This document shows positions 1 through 8,200 of a DNA stretch of 58,990 nt, in pieces (the stretch's first letter is position 1; each line of letters begins with the position of its first letter). The position numbers and the translations under genes were made by a program. A model generated the notes under the pieces. It worked only from the letters and a program-made list of their open reading frames with translations, was not told the origin of the DNA and made no database searches. The stretch is from Streptomyces sp. 8L (lineage in GTDB: Bacteria > Actinomycetota > Actinomycetes > Streptomycetales > Streptomycetaceae): NCBI RefSeq assembly GCF_020176795.1, contig NZ_JAIUKE010000014.1, positions 1-58,990 of the forward strand, written 5' to 3'.

Positions 1-397
1 GCCAAAGACCCCGTGGGACTTCAACCGAACAATCTCCCCCACGGGCAATGAATGGGTGGAGCCCGGGAACACTCACCCCGCCACGACCACGATCCAACCA
101 ACACACCCCCACACCCAACCGTTCCCCCGCCCCCGCCGTACGGAGCAGGCCTCTGCTGAGGTGATTCACGGGCAAGGCTCGCTGCGTCGCGCAGGGCACA
201 CGCACCTGCCCTGCGCGACGACGCAGGCAGTCCATCGCGCGGGCGTTCGATCAGGTGCATCGCCTTCCCAGCGGGCCGTGAGGACGGACTTCGTGTCCGC
301 GATCTGGCCGCGTGCCGGAGCGGCGGTAGCCGTCGCCGTCCATCACGCTGCGGGATGCGTACCTCCACCCGCCGGCCTCGCCTTTATCACGGCTTGT
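1..397. other. No recognisable gene
   Basis: I see no supportable gene here. Open frames on both strands are Pro/Arg/Gly-rich readings typical of unselected frames in high-G+C DNA, with no convincing start, ribosome-binding site or family motif. It may be decayed sequence or the 3' flank of a gene outside the window. Confidence 0.5.
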
Positions 398-844
398 TCA
401 TTCCTTCGTCCCCTCTGCATCTTCGCGCGGGCTCCAGTACCTTTCCGACCACCAGTAAAGAACCGTCCGGTCGTTCGGCCATGGGGCAAGCGCGACCAAT
501 GTCTCTTCGAAGCGGTCCCGGGTGAGGTCGACGGGGTGCCACCACGGTTCGGTCTCTTCACCCTGGAGCGGCATCCGCACGGATGATCCTTCGAAACGTT
601 CCTCGCAGGCACCTGTCCGACGGTAGTTGTCCTGCGCCGTGACGAGGCTGACTCCGTTCGCTGCTCTCTCCAGACACGGCCAGCGCAGCTGCATGACGTC
701 GTCTTCCCAGAAACACACTGGACAGATGTCGTGAAGTCCCGGCGGGCTCTCCAAGGTTCGGTGGCCGCAACAAGAACACGGGTATCGGAGCCCAGGGGCT
801 CTCGAACTTTGATGGGTCACCAACTCGGATCTCCTATCTGCCAT
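398..844 (-). CDS. CPCC cysteine-rich domain protein
   Basis: A 148-residue protein from an ATG at 844. Near the N-terminus it has a paired-cysteine motif, CSCCGHRTL, followed about 20 residues later by CPVCFWEDD. These are the hallmarks of the CPCC cysteine-rich family, a small presumed metal-binding domain of unknown function common in polymorphic toxin and immunity neighbourhoods. The C-terminal half is acidic and Trp-rich (WWHPVDLTRDRFEETL, YWWSERYWSP), as in full-length members. The frame stays open upstream of the chosen start, but that part reads as low-complexity antisense. The start overlaps the end of the preceding gene by 28 bases, suggesting coupling. Family assignment is by motif; the function is unknown. 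Confidence 0.75.
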   Translation of the reverse strand: MADRRSELVTHQSSRAPGLRYPCSCCGHRTLESPPGLHDICPVCFWEDDVMQLRWPCLERAANGVSLVTAQDNYRRTGACEERFEGSSVRMPLQGEETEPWWHPVDLTRDRFEETLVALAPWPNDRTVLYWWSERYWSPREDAEGTKE

Positions 845-1092
845 GGCTCTCCCGGCATCGCTTTGAACGTGTTGATTCCCCCGTCGAGGTTGTAGAAGGT
901 GATGATGCCCTTCGGATGCGGGTGGCCCCCGACAGCCTGGCGTTGCGCAGTTCGTGAGCGTACGTACGGTGCGCTGCGCCGCATTACATCGGCGGGGTGC
1001 ACGGTGCCCGCATACAGGACCGGCTCCCCACATCGGGGACACGCGGGTGCGACCAGCCGGTCCTTCACCGCTCGGTGCTCCCGCACGCTCAA
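817..1092 (-). CDS. Small zinc-ribbon hypothetical protein
   Basis: A 91-residue frame with a CPRCGEPVLYAG motif near the N-terminus, like half of a zinc ribbon, and an ordered C-terminus (GIITFYNLDGGINTF, EPWQIGDPSW). It lies directly upstream of and overlaps the CPCC gene on the same strand. The first possible start is TTG at 1092; a GTG two codons later and another a few codons on are alternatives, and no clear Shine-Dalgarno sequence decides. I do not recognise the family. Its composition looks coding rather than antisense, but the start and function are uncertain. Confidence 0.45.
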   Translation of the reverse strand: MSVREHRAVKDRLVAPACPRCGEPVLYAGTVHPADVMRRSAPYVRSRTAQRQAVGGHPHPKGIITFYNLDGGINTFKAMPGEPWQIGDPSW

Positions 1093-1233
1093 GCGTGCAC
1101 GAGGAGAGCACCAGGGTGATCACACGGACTCATATTCACCATGCACATTTCACTCCTCGGACTCCACCCGCGTCGCACGAGGCGGCGGCATGCTGACGGC
1201 ACGTCATCGCCCTGCAGCCCGCCGGGAGACCAG

Positions 1234-1683
1234 ATGCCCTCGACACTTCACCGCCTGTCCACCCTTGCCGGTACCGCTCCCATCACTGCCGGCACCCTCG
1301 CGGCGACCGCCACACCAGCCGACACCACACCGCCCACACCCGTGACAGCCCCCACCACCCGCTCCTACCTCGCAGACCTGGACCGCCGCCTCCGACCTCG
1401 ACATCGACCATCTCGTCCCCCCTCGCCGAAGCATGGGATTCCGGGGCCAGCGCCTGGACCGCGCCACAGCACGAGGCCTTCCCCAACGACATCACCCGCC
1501 CCCAGCTCCTGGCCGTCACCGACAACGTGAACCAGTCCAAGGGTGACGACGACCCCGCGCAGTGGCTGCCAATGGCCTCCTGCCAGTGCACGTACGTACA
1601 CGCCCCAATCCAGGTCAAGCCACTGCAACAAACTCACCGTCGACGGGGAGCCGCCGCCCCGTCCCACATCTGTGGATCAGTAG
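1234..1683 (+). pseudogene. Broken secreted HNH endonuclease (DUF1524/GmrSD_C-like)
   Basis: Three frames together spell a secreted HNH nuclease of a type common in Streptomyces. The ATG at 1234 begins a signal-like N-terminus (LAGTAPITAGTLAATATP). Near 1378 the reading jumps to the frame containing WTAASDLDIDHLVP, the beta-beta-alpha metal-binding histidine motif, and a large middle part of the family is missing. At a C-run near 1416-1421 it shifts again to LAEAWDSGASAWT and then to TDNVNQSKGDDDPAQWLP. Near 1618 it returns to the first frame (HCNKLTVDG) and reaches a TAG at 1681. An internal deletion plus two or more single-base shifts make this a clear pseudogene. Family recognition comes from the DHLVPLAEAW and NVNQSKGD signatures. 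Confidence 0.8.
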
Positions 1684-1846
1684 CGGGGCATACCGGGCTC
1701 GACTGCCCGCTCGTACGCCCCGGCGGAGCACAGTGCAGATCGGCACTGACTCGCAGTGATCGCGAGCGAGATGTAGGGGACTGCGCTCAAGCAGAGCCCG
1801 CCGTGGTGGCCGAATCGGATGAAGCGGCGACCCTACCCATTCTGGA

Positions 1847-2248
1847 TCAGTAACTGTGCAGCCCCCTGATTCTCAAAATAATTTCTCTATAATTTTCTCG
1901 CACCATACGTTCAACCTCAGCCACGGCGAATTCTGGAGTGGATTCGCCTGCCACTTTCATTTTCGGCGCCCCGTAGACAACACTTCCCGATTCTTCACAG
2001 ATGTCCATTTCTATCTCGTCGTCGCCACCGGTCCGGCGAACCCTGAGGGAAATATCTACCGGTTCTCCACCGATTCCGTCATTGAGTGAGATGAACACAG
2101 AGACAAGATCAAGATACTCCTTACCCCCCGCCGCACGCCCCGCAGAGCTTGCGACCGAGGGAATCTCCCCTACCACCCGCTCCACAATCCGCGCTCGAAG
2201 TCCTTGGAGGAGATCCAAGACCGTCCGCCGATATTCTTCGCCGTTCAT
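1847..2248 (-). CDS. Putative immunity protein of RHS toxin remnant
   Basis: A 133-residue protein from ATG 2248 with a GAAGG ribosome site a few bases upstream. It is mildly acidic and well ordered (DLVSVFISLNDGIG, VDISLRVRRTGGDDEIEMDI, MVRENYREIILRIRG). No family is recognised. The evidence for immunity is positional: its ATG overlaps by ATGA the stop of the upstream toxin frame when that frame is read through an internal TGA, the usual toxin-immunity coupling. The gene is clearly less G+C-rich than its surroundings, pointing to acquisition with the toxin tip. It appears intact although the toxin is broken. Confidence 0.6.
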   Translation of the reverse strand: MNGEEYRRTVLDLLQGLRARIVERVVGEIPSVASSAGRAAGGKEYLDLVSVFISLNDGIGGEPVDISLRVRRTGGDDEIEMDICEESGSVVYGAPKMKVAGESTPEFAVAEVERMVRENYREIILRIRGLHSY

Positions 2249-3180
2249 TCTACCTTCAATACATCAACCACAGAATCCAACAATTCTTGAGTGAAATCAT
2301 GCGGAGCTTCGTTGGCCGTGTCTCAAGATCCTATCCATCCCTCCATTTGACTCATGTCCCTGGGGCGAATCGACACATGCCCGCCACCATCAGGTACTGC
2401 CTCCAGCGAGTCGAGTTGCTCTGTATCTATTTTCTGCAGTTTAGCACCTTTCCGAAACTTCTCGATGTTGTCGAACGTACTCAATCCTTCCTCGTCAGCA
2501 CCAGGGCGTGGAGTCATAGACTGCGGTGTTCCCGAGGACGCTCGATATACGTATTTAGGTACGTATGCCGCAGCCGAGGACGATACATTACCGCAGCCGA
2601 ACCCCAGAAGCCGGCACTTCCAGCCACCCAGGCTTTTTTCTACAGCCTTATGCATGCCTCTTTCTGCGTTAGTTACGCTTTCATTCAGACGTTCTCCGCA
2701 AGTAGCTGATTTCCTGCAAATCGCCTCCCAGGTGAGCAAATCGCGATAGGAGTCCTTGACGTCGCCAGGGACCCGAGGGTCTCCATCCTCAAAAACATTC
2801 CATTCAAAAGGTATCGACATCCTTTCCCATAGCTTTTTGTACAGGACGCTGAGCCTTTTGATCTGCATTGGACTGCCGGAAACCGTCACGTTGCAATCTT
2901 CTTGGTGACAGTTCCGCCACCAGAATGCTGACTGGATCCGCTGCCGCTGCTGCCCGTCGATCCCGTGCCGGCGTAACCAAGCGCAGTACCACCACCAGTG
3001 GGCTTGCCCCCCCCTTGGACAGGCTGCCGTCCCCGTGAGTCACGACGCCCGTTCCGCAGCCCAGCTCCTCGGGGCCACTTCCGCAGGCGAGGGCCTCACC
3101 TGTGGGGTCGGAAGACGAAACTGGGTTGTCGGCCGCGTAGGCGTAACCGTTCAGGGTTTCCTGGATGTTGGTCTGGAGCA
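2245..3180 (-). pseudogene. Truncated RHS-repeat toxin, C-terminal end, multiply broken
   Basis: The rightmost part carries the conserved RHS core end, LNGYAYAADNPVSSSDPTGE (about 3095-3160), which normally precedes a variable toxin tip. At an 8-G run (3007-3014) the good reading shifts to a Gly/Ser-rich linker (KPTGGGTALGYAGTGSTG) that stops at 2886. There it overlaps a GTG (2889) opening a 188-codon toxin-like frame. That frame hits TGA at 2323-2325, but the same frame continues for 25 sensible codons (NEAPHDFTQELLDSVVDV) to a stop overlapping the immunity start. Nearly all of the RHS barrel is absent upstream. I see it as a displaced toxin cassette inactivated by a frameshift and a nonsense change. 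The toxin activity is not recognised. Confidence 0.7.
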
Positions 3181-3196
3181 GCGGCAGCCGGACCGG

Positions 3197-3454
3197 ATGC
3201 GCCTCAACAGCCGCTCCTTCACCTCTTCCCTGGAAGAAGCCGGTCCGTGCGCCGGGGACGCCGTCCGCTACCGGATCTCCTCCCGCCCGCGCGGCGGGCC
3301 GCCCCCTGAGACGACCTGGTTCCCGCCGGGCGGTGTCCGCGGCGAGATACGCGTCGGCGGGGCCTGGCGGGCCGCGCAGATCCTCACGCGCCACCGGTGG
3401 CCCGAAGGCATCGAAACCGTCGACGCGAACGTGTTCCTGCCCGAACCGGCCTAG
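3197..3454 (+). CDS. Hypothetical protein, possibly partial
   Basis: An 85-codon frame from ATG 3197 ending at TAG 3452-3454. The C-terminal part (VRGEIRVGGAWRAAQILTRHRWPEGIETV) looks like a compact beta-rich protein and not like antisense. It ends just before the GTG of the next rightward frame. It abuts the point where the RHS remnant ends on the other strand, so its 5' end may have been lost in the same rearrangement. I do not recognise the family. Confidence 0.35.
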   Translation: MRLNSRSFTSSLEEAGPCAGDAVRYRISSRPRGGPPPETTWFPPGGVRGEIRVGGAWRAAQILTRHRWPEGIETVDANVFLPEPA

Positions 3455-3463
3455 GGGGCGCAC

Positions 3464-3894
3464 GTGCGCTACCACCGCTCCTACCTGTGGGACCCGGACA
3501 CCATCCGCTTCACCACCAGCCCGCCGCGCCCGCGAGTACGCCCGGACCGCTCACGCCCTCACGGCTGGAGCTCCTGCAGTTCCTGCGCCGCTACCTGGCC
3601 GCAGAGCTGGCGCGCGTGGACGAATGGATCCGCCGGGAGACCCTGCGGGAGGAGGACCGGCGCGGTCAGCGGATGCGCGCCGCCCGCGCGGCCGAGCGTC
3701 CCTGGTGGATCCACCACGAGGACGGCCGGCCGATACGCCCTCACCACGCGGGCCGCTTCATCACCTCCCGCCACGACGACGGCCAGCCCTGCACCCGCCC
3801 CCAGGCCCTCACCGCTCTGGCCCAGGGCGCCGAGCCCTGCAGCGGCTGCCAGCCCGAGACCGAACTCAACACCGCCCGCCTCGCCCCCTGCTGA
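3464..3894 (+). pseudogene. DUF6233-like protein, probably frameshifted
   Basis: A GTG at 3464 with a GGGGG stretch upstream begins RYHRSYLWDPDTIRFTTSP, then degenerates into Pro/Arg reading. From about 3550 a different frame gives LELLQFLRRYLAAELARVD and IRRETLREEDRRGQRMRAA, and ends CSGCQPETELN. This helical start with a late Cys-x-x-Cys and ETEL/DTAL ending matches DUF6233 proteins, which are numerous in Streptomyces and of unknown function. No start codon serves the second frame locally, so one frameshift around 3525-3550 is likely. Alternatively the two pieces are unrelated. Confidence 0.5.
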
Positions 3895-3950
3895 CCCGTG
3901 CAGAGCCGGATCGCCCGCGCAGCAGACACCTTCCTCGCACAAGATCGAGG

Positions 3951-5195
3951 TTAGCTCTCGTGAACCAAGTAGCGGATGTCGGCCACGACGCATTCGCCGT
4001 AGCACAACAGCCCACTCCCCAACTGCTCCAAGGTCTCGTACTGGTGCGGAGACAGTGCCGTACCAGCCTGGGCGAGTGCCCGCAGCATCAGGCGGACGGC
4101 CAGATCCACGCTGCGGAGCCAGGCGCAGTCGATGATTGCCTGCTCGACCTCGGGTGCCAAGAGGCGGGCGATCGTGTCGATCTCGTCGACCCTCTGCCTG
4201 TTTCTGTTCCCGCCGTCTGCCAGATCGGCGCCCGAGAGCGGTTCCACGTCTAGGCCGGCCAGGCGAGCGTCACATGCATCGATGACTGTTTGCATCCACG
4301 CCTTCCCCGACGTTGCCTCGGGCGTGTCCGGGGAGAAGAAGCTCGGCGCGAGTCCCGTCCCAGCCAGCCAGAGCGTTTGGCTCGTATGGGCCGGGAGGTA
4401 GTCGAGGAGGTACTGTGCGTCCCGGCGCAGTGCCAGTGTCGCCCTCGGGTCCGACTCGTCGGCGAGCCTCCTGCGGAGAGTATGGAGCGGGGACGCGGGG
4501 AGGCTGCCACTGGGAGCCGGGCGAAATGCCCGCATCAACCAGGTCACACCGAAGTCGGCATCAGTGAACCTGCGGACAGGCACCGAGGGCGGCGGGCCCT
4601 CTTCGATCAGGTAGGCAACCCGGTCCACCAGGAACTCGCCATAGTGGAGTGCTGATCCGATGGCCTCCATCCTCGCGTACTGCTCCTGTGACAGCCACGC
4701 CCCGGGGGTGTTGGTCAGCACCGTCAGCAGGACTCGTAGGGCCAGGTCCGGGGAGCAGCGGCGAGCGCATGCGGTGAGAGCCTGCCGTACGCACGGATCG
4801 AAGAAGCCCAGGCGGTCGATCTCAGCAACGATTGTCGCCTCGTATCCTGCGCCGTCCTCAAGATCGGGTCCGGTGAGCGGTTCGATGTCTGCCTTTTCCG
4901 AGAGCCGGGCGTCGCACAGCGCAATGATCGTCCGCGTCCATTCCGCCGAGGCGTTCGACGCGTTGGCGGGGAGGCACTCCGCGCCAGCCGACCAGAGCGC
5001 TTCGAGCGCTTCCGGGTCGAGATGGTCGGCGAGGGCCTGGGCGTCACGCCGGACAGCGAGGATTTCCTGGTCGCTCTCCTCCGCGAAGTGCTTCTTCAAC
5101 ATCCCGGCAGCCGTGTCGGCCTCGTGCATCCAGTCCTGATGAAAGAGACCCATCACCCACGGCACACCGAACTCGAAATCGGTGAAACGCTCCAC
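3951..5195 (-). CDS. Tandem-duplicated CdiI-like immunity protein
   Basis: A 414-residue cytoplasmic protein made of two copies of one domain. Residues about 1-205 begin RFTDFEFGVPWVMGLFHQDW and residues about 207-414 begin RFTDADFGVTWLMRAF. Paired landmarks include AVRRDAQALADHL with LRRDAQYLLDYL, IALCDARL with IDACDARL, EPLTGPDLEDG with EPLSGADLADG, and a closing YGEFLVDRVAYLIEE with YGECVVADIRYLVHES. The FHQDW element and helical pattern recall the CdiI_2 family of contact-dependent-inhibition immunity proteins. It starts 19 bases after the RNase A-like toxin gene stops, on the same strand, so it most likely neutralises that toxin. The second copy has lost FHQDW, suggesting divergence after duplication. 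Confidence 0.75.
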   Translation of the reverse strand: MERFTDFEFGVPWVMGLFHQDWMHEADTAAGMLKKHFAEESDQEILAVRRDAQALADHLDPEALEALWSAGAECLPANASNASAEWTRTIIALCDARLSEKADIEPLTGPDLEDGAGYEATIVAEIDRLGFFDPCVRQALTACARRCSPDLALRVLLTVLTNTPGAWLSQEQYARMEAIGSALHYGEFLVDRVAYLIEEGPPPSVPVRRFTDADFGVTWLMRAFRPAPSGSLPASPLHTLRRRLADESDPRATLALRRDAQYLLDYLPAHTSQTLWLAGTGLAPSFFSPDTPEATSGKAWMQTVIDACDARLAGLDVEPLSGADLADGGNRNRQRVDEIDTIARLLAPEVEQAIIDCAWLRSVDLAVRLMLRALAQAGTALSPHQYETLEQLGSGLLCYGECVVADIRYLVHES

Positions 5196-5214
5196 CTTGT
5201 GTCGCCTTCCTCTT

Positions 5215-8200
5215 CTACTTCGGGTACGCGGTGTACACGTAGTAACCGTGCGGGTGCCCCTTGGCCCTCCTGAGCATGATGTAGAAGCCGTTGCCCGCTT
5301 CCTTCGTGCTTCCGTTCGCGTAGTACACCGTGCCGAGGGAATTCTTCGCCCCGAAAGTGCCGGTCAACGACAGATCCTGTTTCGGCCCACGCAGCCATTT
5401 GGCGATGCGACTCGCTTGACTGGCAGTGGCATAGTCCACGACCTGCTGAGCTGTCACCTCGTCCAACCACACGCTGTTGGGCGTGTCCTTCCCCTGAGCA
5501 GCCGTCTTCTTCGCTGCCAGAGCGACTGCCTCCGCCTTGTCGGGGTCCACGTGCTCGTCGAGCACGTGGGCGAGGCCGGGAAACTGGCCGTCATCCGCGA
5601 TGAGATCGTTGCAGTTGTGAACGAGAACCGGAGCGCGGCCCGCCACCGCGTAGAAGGTGTGCAGGCCCGACACGGTCAGGTCGTACACCGTCTGCGGTGC
5701 AGCGTCCTCCCGCTCCCGCAGTGCGCCCACCTTGCGCAGGGTGCCGTCCGGCGTGCGCAGGTGGTCTCCGGCGTGCAGGTTGGACGCTATGGTCCAGCCG
5801 CGGCCGATGACGAAGAAGCGGTGGCCCGGCGTGCTGGTGAGACGTCCCTCGCCCACCAGCGGTATGTCCACGAGGTCCTCGGTTGTGTGGTGGAAGGTAC
5901 GCGTCACTGGCTCGGGCTGCGTGTGCCCGGTTGCGGGGTCGGTGGCCATGAGCATATCGCCCACATGCACGCCTTGTATCGGCTTACGGCTACCGTCAGC
6001 GAGCATGACATCGGTCGCGCCAGGGAAGCTGTTGATGTTGCAAGCCGTCCGTGCGTCTTCGTAGACGGACACCATCTGGTCGATGTCCGCGAGTGTGTTG
6101 GCATCCACGTCCGCTGCCTTGAGGGCCTTCAAGGCATCGGTGACCCCGATCCCGGTTTGCATGGCGGCATCGAGGGAGCGGATCAGGTCGGCGGTCTTGG
6201 CGATAGTGGTGTCCGGGATGAACCAGGAGGCGGCCCAGGCGCAGCTGCTGATGCTGCCCTTGGAGCATTTGACGAAGTCTTCGGTCAGGCCGTCCCAGAG
6301 AGCCTTGAGGAAGGCCTTGTCGACGATCATGGTGATGTCCCAGTTGCTGAAGTGCCTGGTGACGTCGGTGGTCTGATCGCTTGTCTGGGTGCCGAGGAAG
6401 ACGATGGATTCGGCGGGGCATGAGGCGGCGGTCACGTCGGAGGCCGTGTCGGCTGTGCAGAGGTAGAAGTCGACGGTGAGTGTGAAGTTGAGGCGGAAGG
6501 TGACGTCGCAGCCGCTGTTGCCCATGCCGAGGACGCAGTCGTTGAGCGGCTTCGGGTCGCCGATCGGTGTGATCTTCTGCTTCGTGAACATCTGGCCGAT
6601 GCCGGTGGCGCCGCCCTGGTTCAAGGTGTTGTTGGCTGCCGCCTGTTCGGCACGCGTTGCGGCGTCCTGTGCTTCCTGGGCGGCTTGCTGTGCGTTGGCG
6701 GCAGCGGTTTCGGCCGTGGTGGCGTCGGCGTCGGCCTGGTCGGCGACTCCGCGTGCGGTGGCCGCGTCGGTCTCGGCTGCGGTGGCGGCATCCCGGGCGC
6801 TGGAGGCATCGGTTTCGGCGGAGGTCGCCGAGGCGTCTGCCTGGTCCGCGTAGCCGGCTGCAGAGGTGGCGGCGTCTTGGGCGGCGTCCGCGTCCGTGGT
6901 GGCCTGGGTGTTGTAGGCGACGGTCTGGGTCTCGGCCGCTCTGGCGGCGTCTGCCGCTGTGTCGGCTTGTTTGGCGGAGGCCTGGGCGTCCTGGGAGGAG
7001 TCCTGTGCCTGTGCGGCCCAGTCCGCCGCCGACGCTGCCGCGACGGCCGCGGCCTTCGCGTCGGCGCTCGCCTGGTCTGCCAGCGCCTTCGCGTCCGCCG
7101 CGGCCTGCTTGGCCTGAGCGGATTTGGCCTGGGCGACGGCCTGCTGTTTCTCCGCCTGCGTTTTCGCCGCCTGCCCCGTCAGCACGGCGAGGCCCGCCGA
7201 GGAGTCCGTCTGCGCGTAGGGGGCTCCCAGCTCGATGGCGTCATTGGCCGGCTTGGCGACCTGGGCGGCCGAGTCGCTGGCCGCGGCGGCCGCCTGCGCG
7301 GTGGCATAGGCGTAGCCCGCCGTGCGCACAGCTTCCGCCCCCGCGGCGGTGGCCTCCTTCTGTGCAGTGTCCGCGTCGGCCTTGGCCTGCGCGGCCTGGG
7401 CCTGTGCCGCGCTCGCAAGGGCCTTGGCTGTGGCGGCGTTGCGGTCGGCTGCCTCGGATGCGTCGATCGCGTCTGCTGCCGCCGCGTGTGCCTTCGTCAC
7501 CGCGGCCTCGGTGACGGCCACGTCGGCCTTCGCCGCGTCGGCCGCGGCCTGGGCCCGGGTGGCGGCGCCTTGTGCCTTGGTAGCTGCGGCCCGTGCGTTC
7601 GTCGCTGCCGTCGTCGCTTCATCTGCGGCCGAGCGGGCGCTGGTCGCGGCCGTCGTCGCGTCGTTGGCGTCGGCTCGCGCCTGATCTGCCGCCGCCCGGG
7701 ACGCGGACGCCGCCGCGGTGCCCTCGTCGGCGGCGACCTTGGCCTCAGCCGCGTTCGCGCGGGCGAGTGCGGCGTCGCGGTCGCTCTCGGCATCAATGGC
7801 TTTGTTGCGGGCGTCGACCGCTTTGCCCTCCGCGGCGACCGCGTCGTCCTTCCTCGCCGCGGCCGTGGCACCCGCGCTCTGCGCCGCGGTCAGTTTGTCC
7901 GCGGCGACCTGGCACTGCGCTTGTGCACGGGACTCCGCGTCCGCTGCTTTCGCGCGCTCGGTGTCCGCGAGTTCCTTCTGTGTCTTGGCGGTGTCCCGCT
8001 CATCCTCCGCGGTCTGCCGTTTCGCCTTCGCGTCCGCCGCCGCGTTCTTTGCGGTCGCTTCCGCGTCTTCGGCCCTGGCCTGGGCGTTCTTCGCCGTCGT
8101 GGCGTTCGCCGCGGCCTGCTTCGCGTGCGAGGCGGCACTCTCGGCTGCGGCCTTCGCCTGGGCCTGGGCCTCTTGGGCCGCCTCGCGGCGGAACTCCGCT

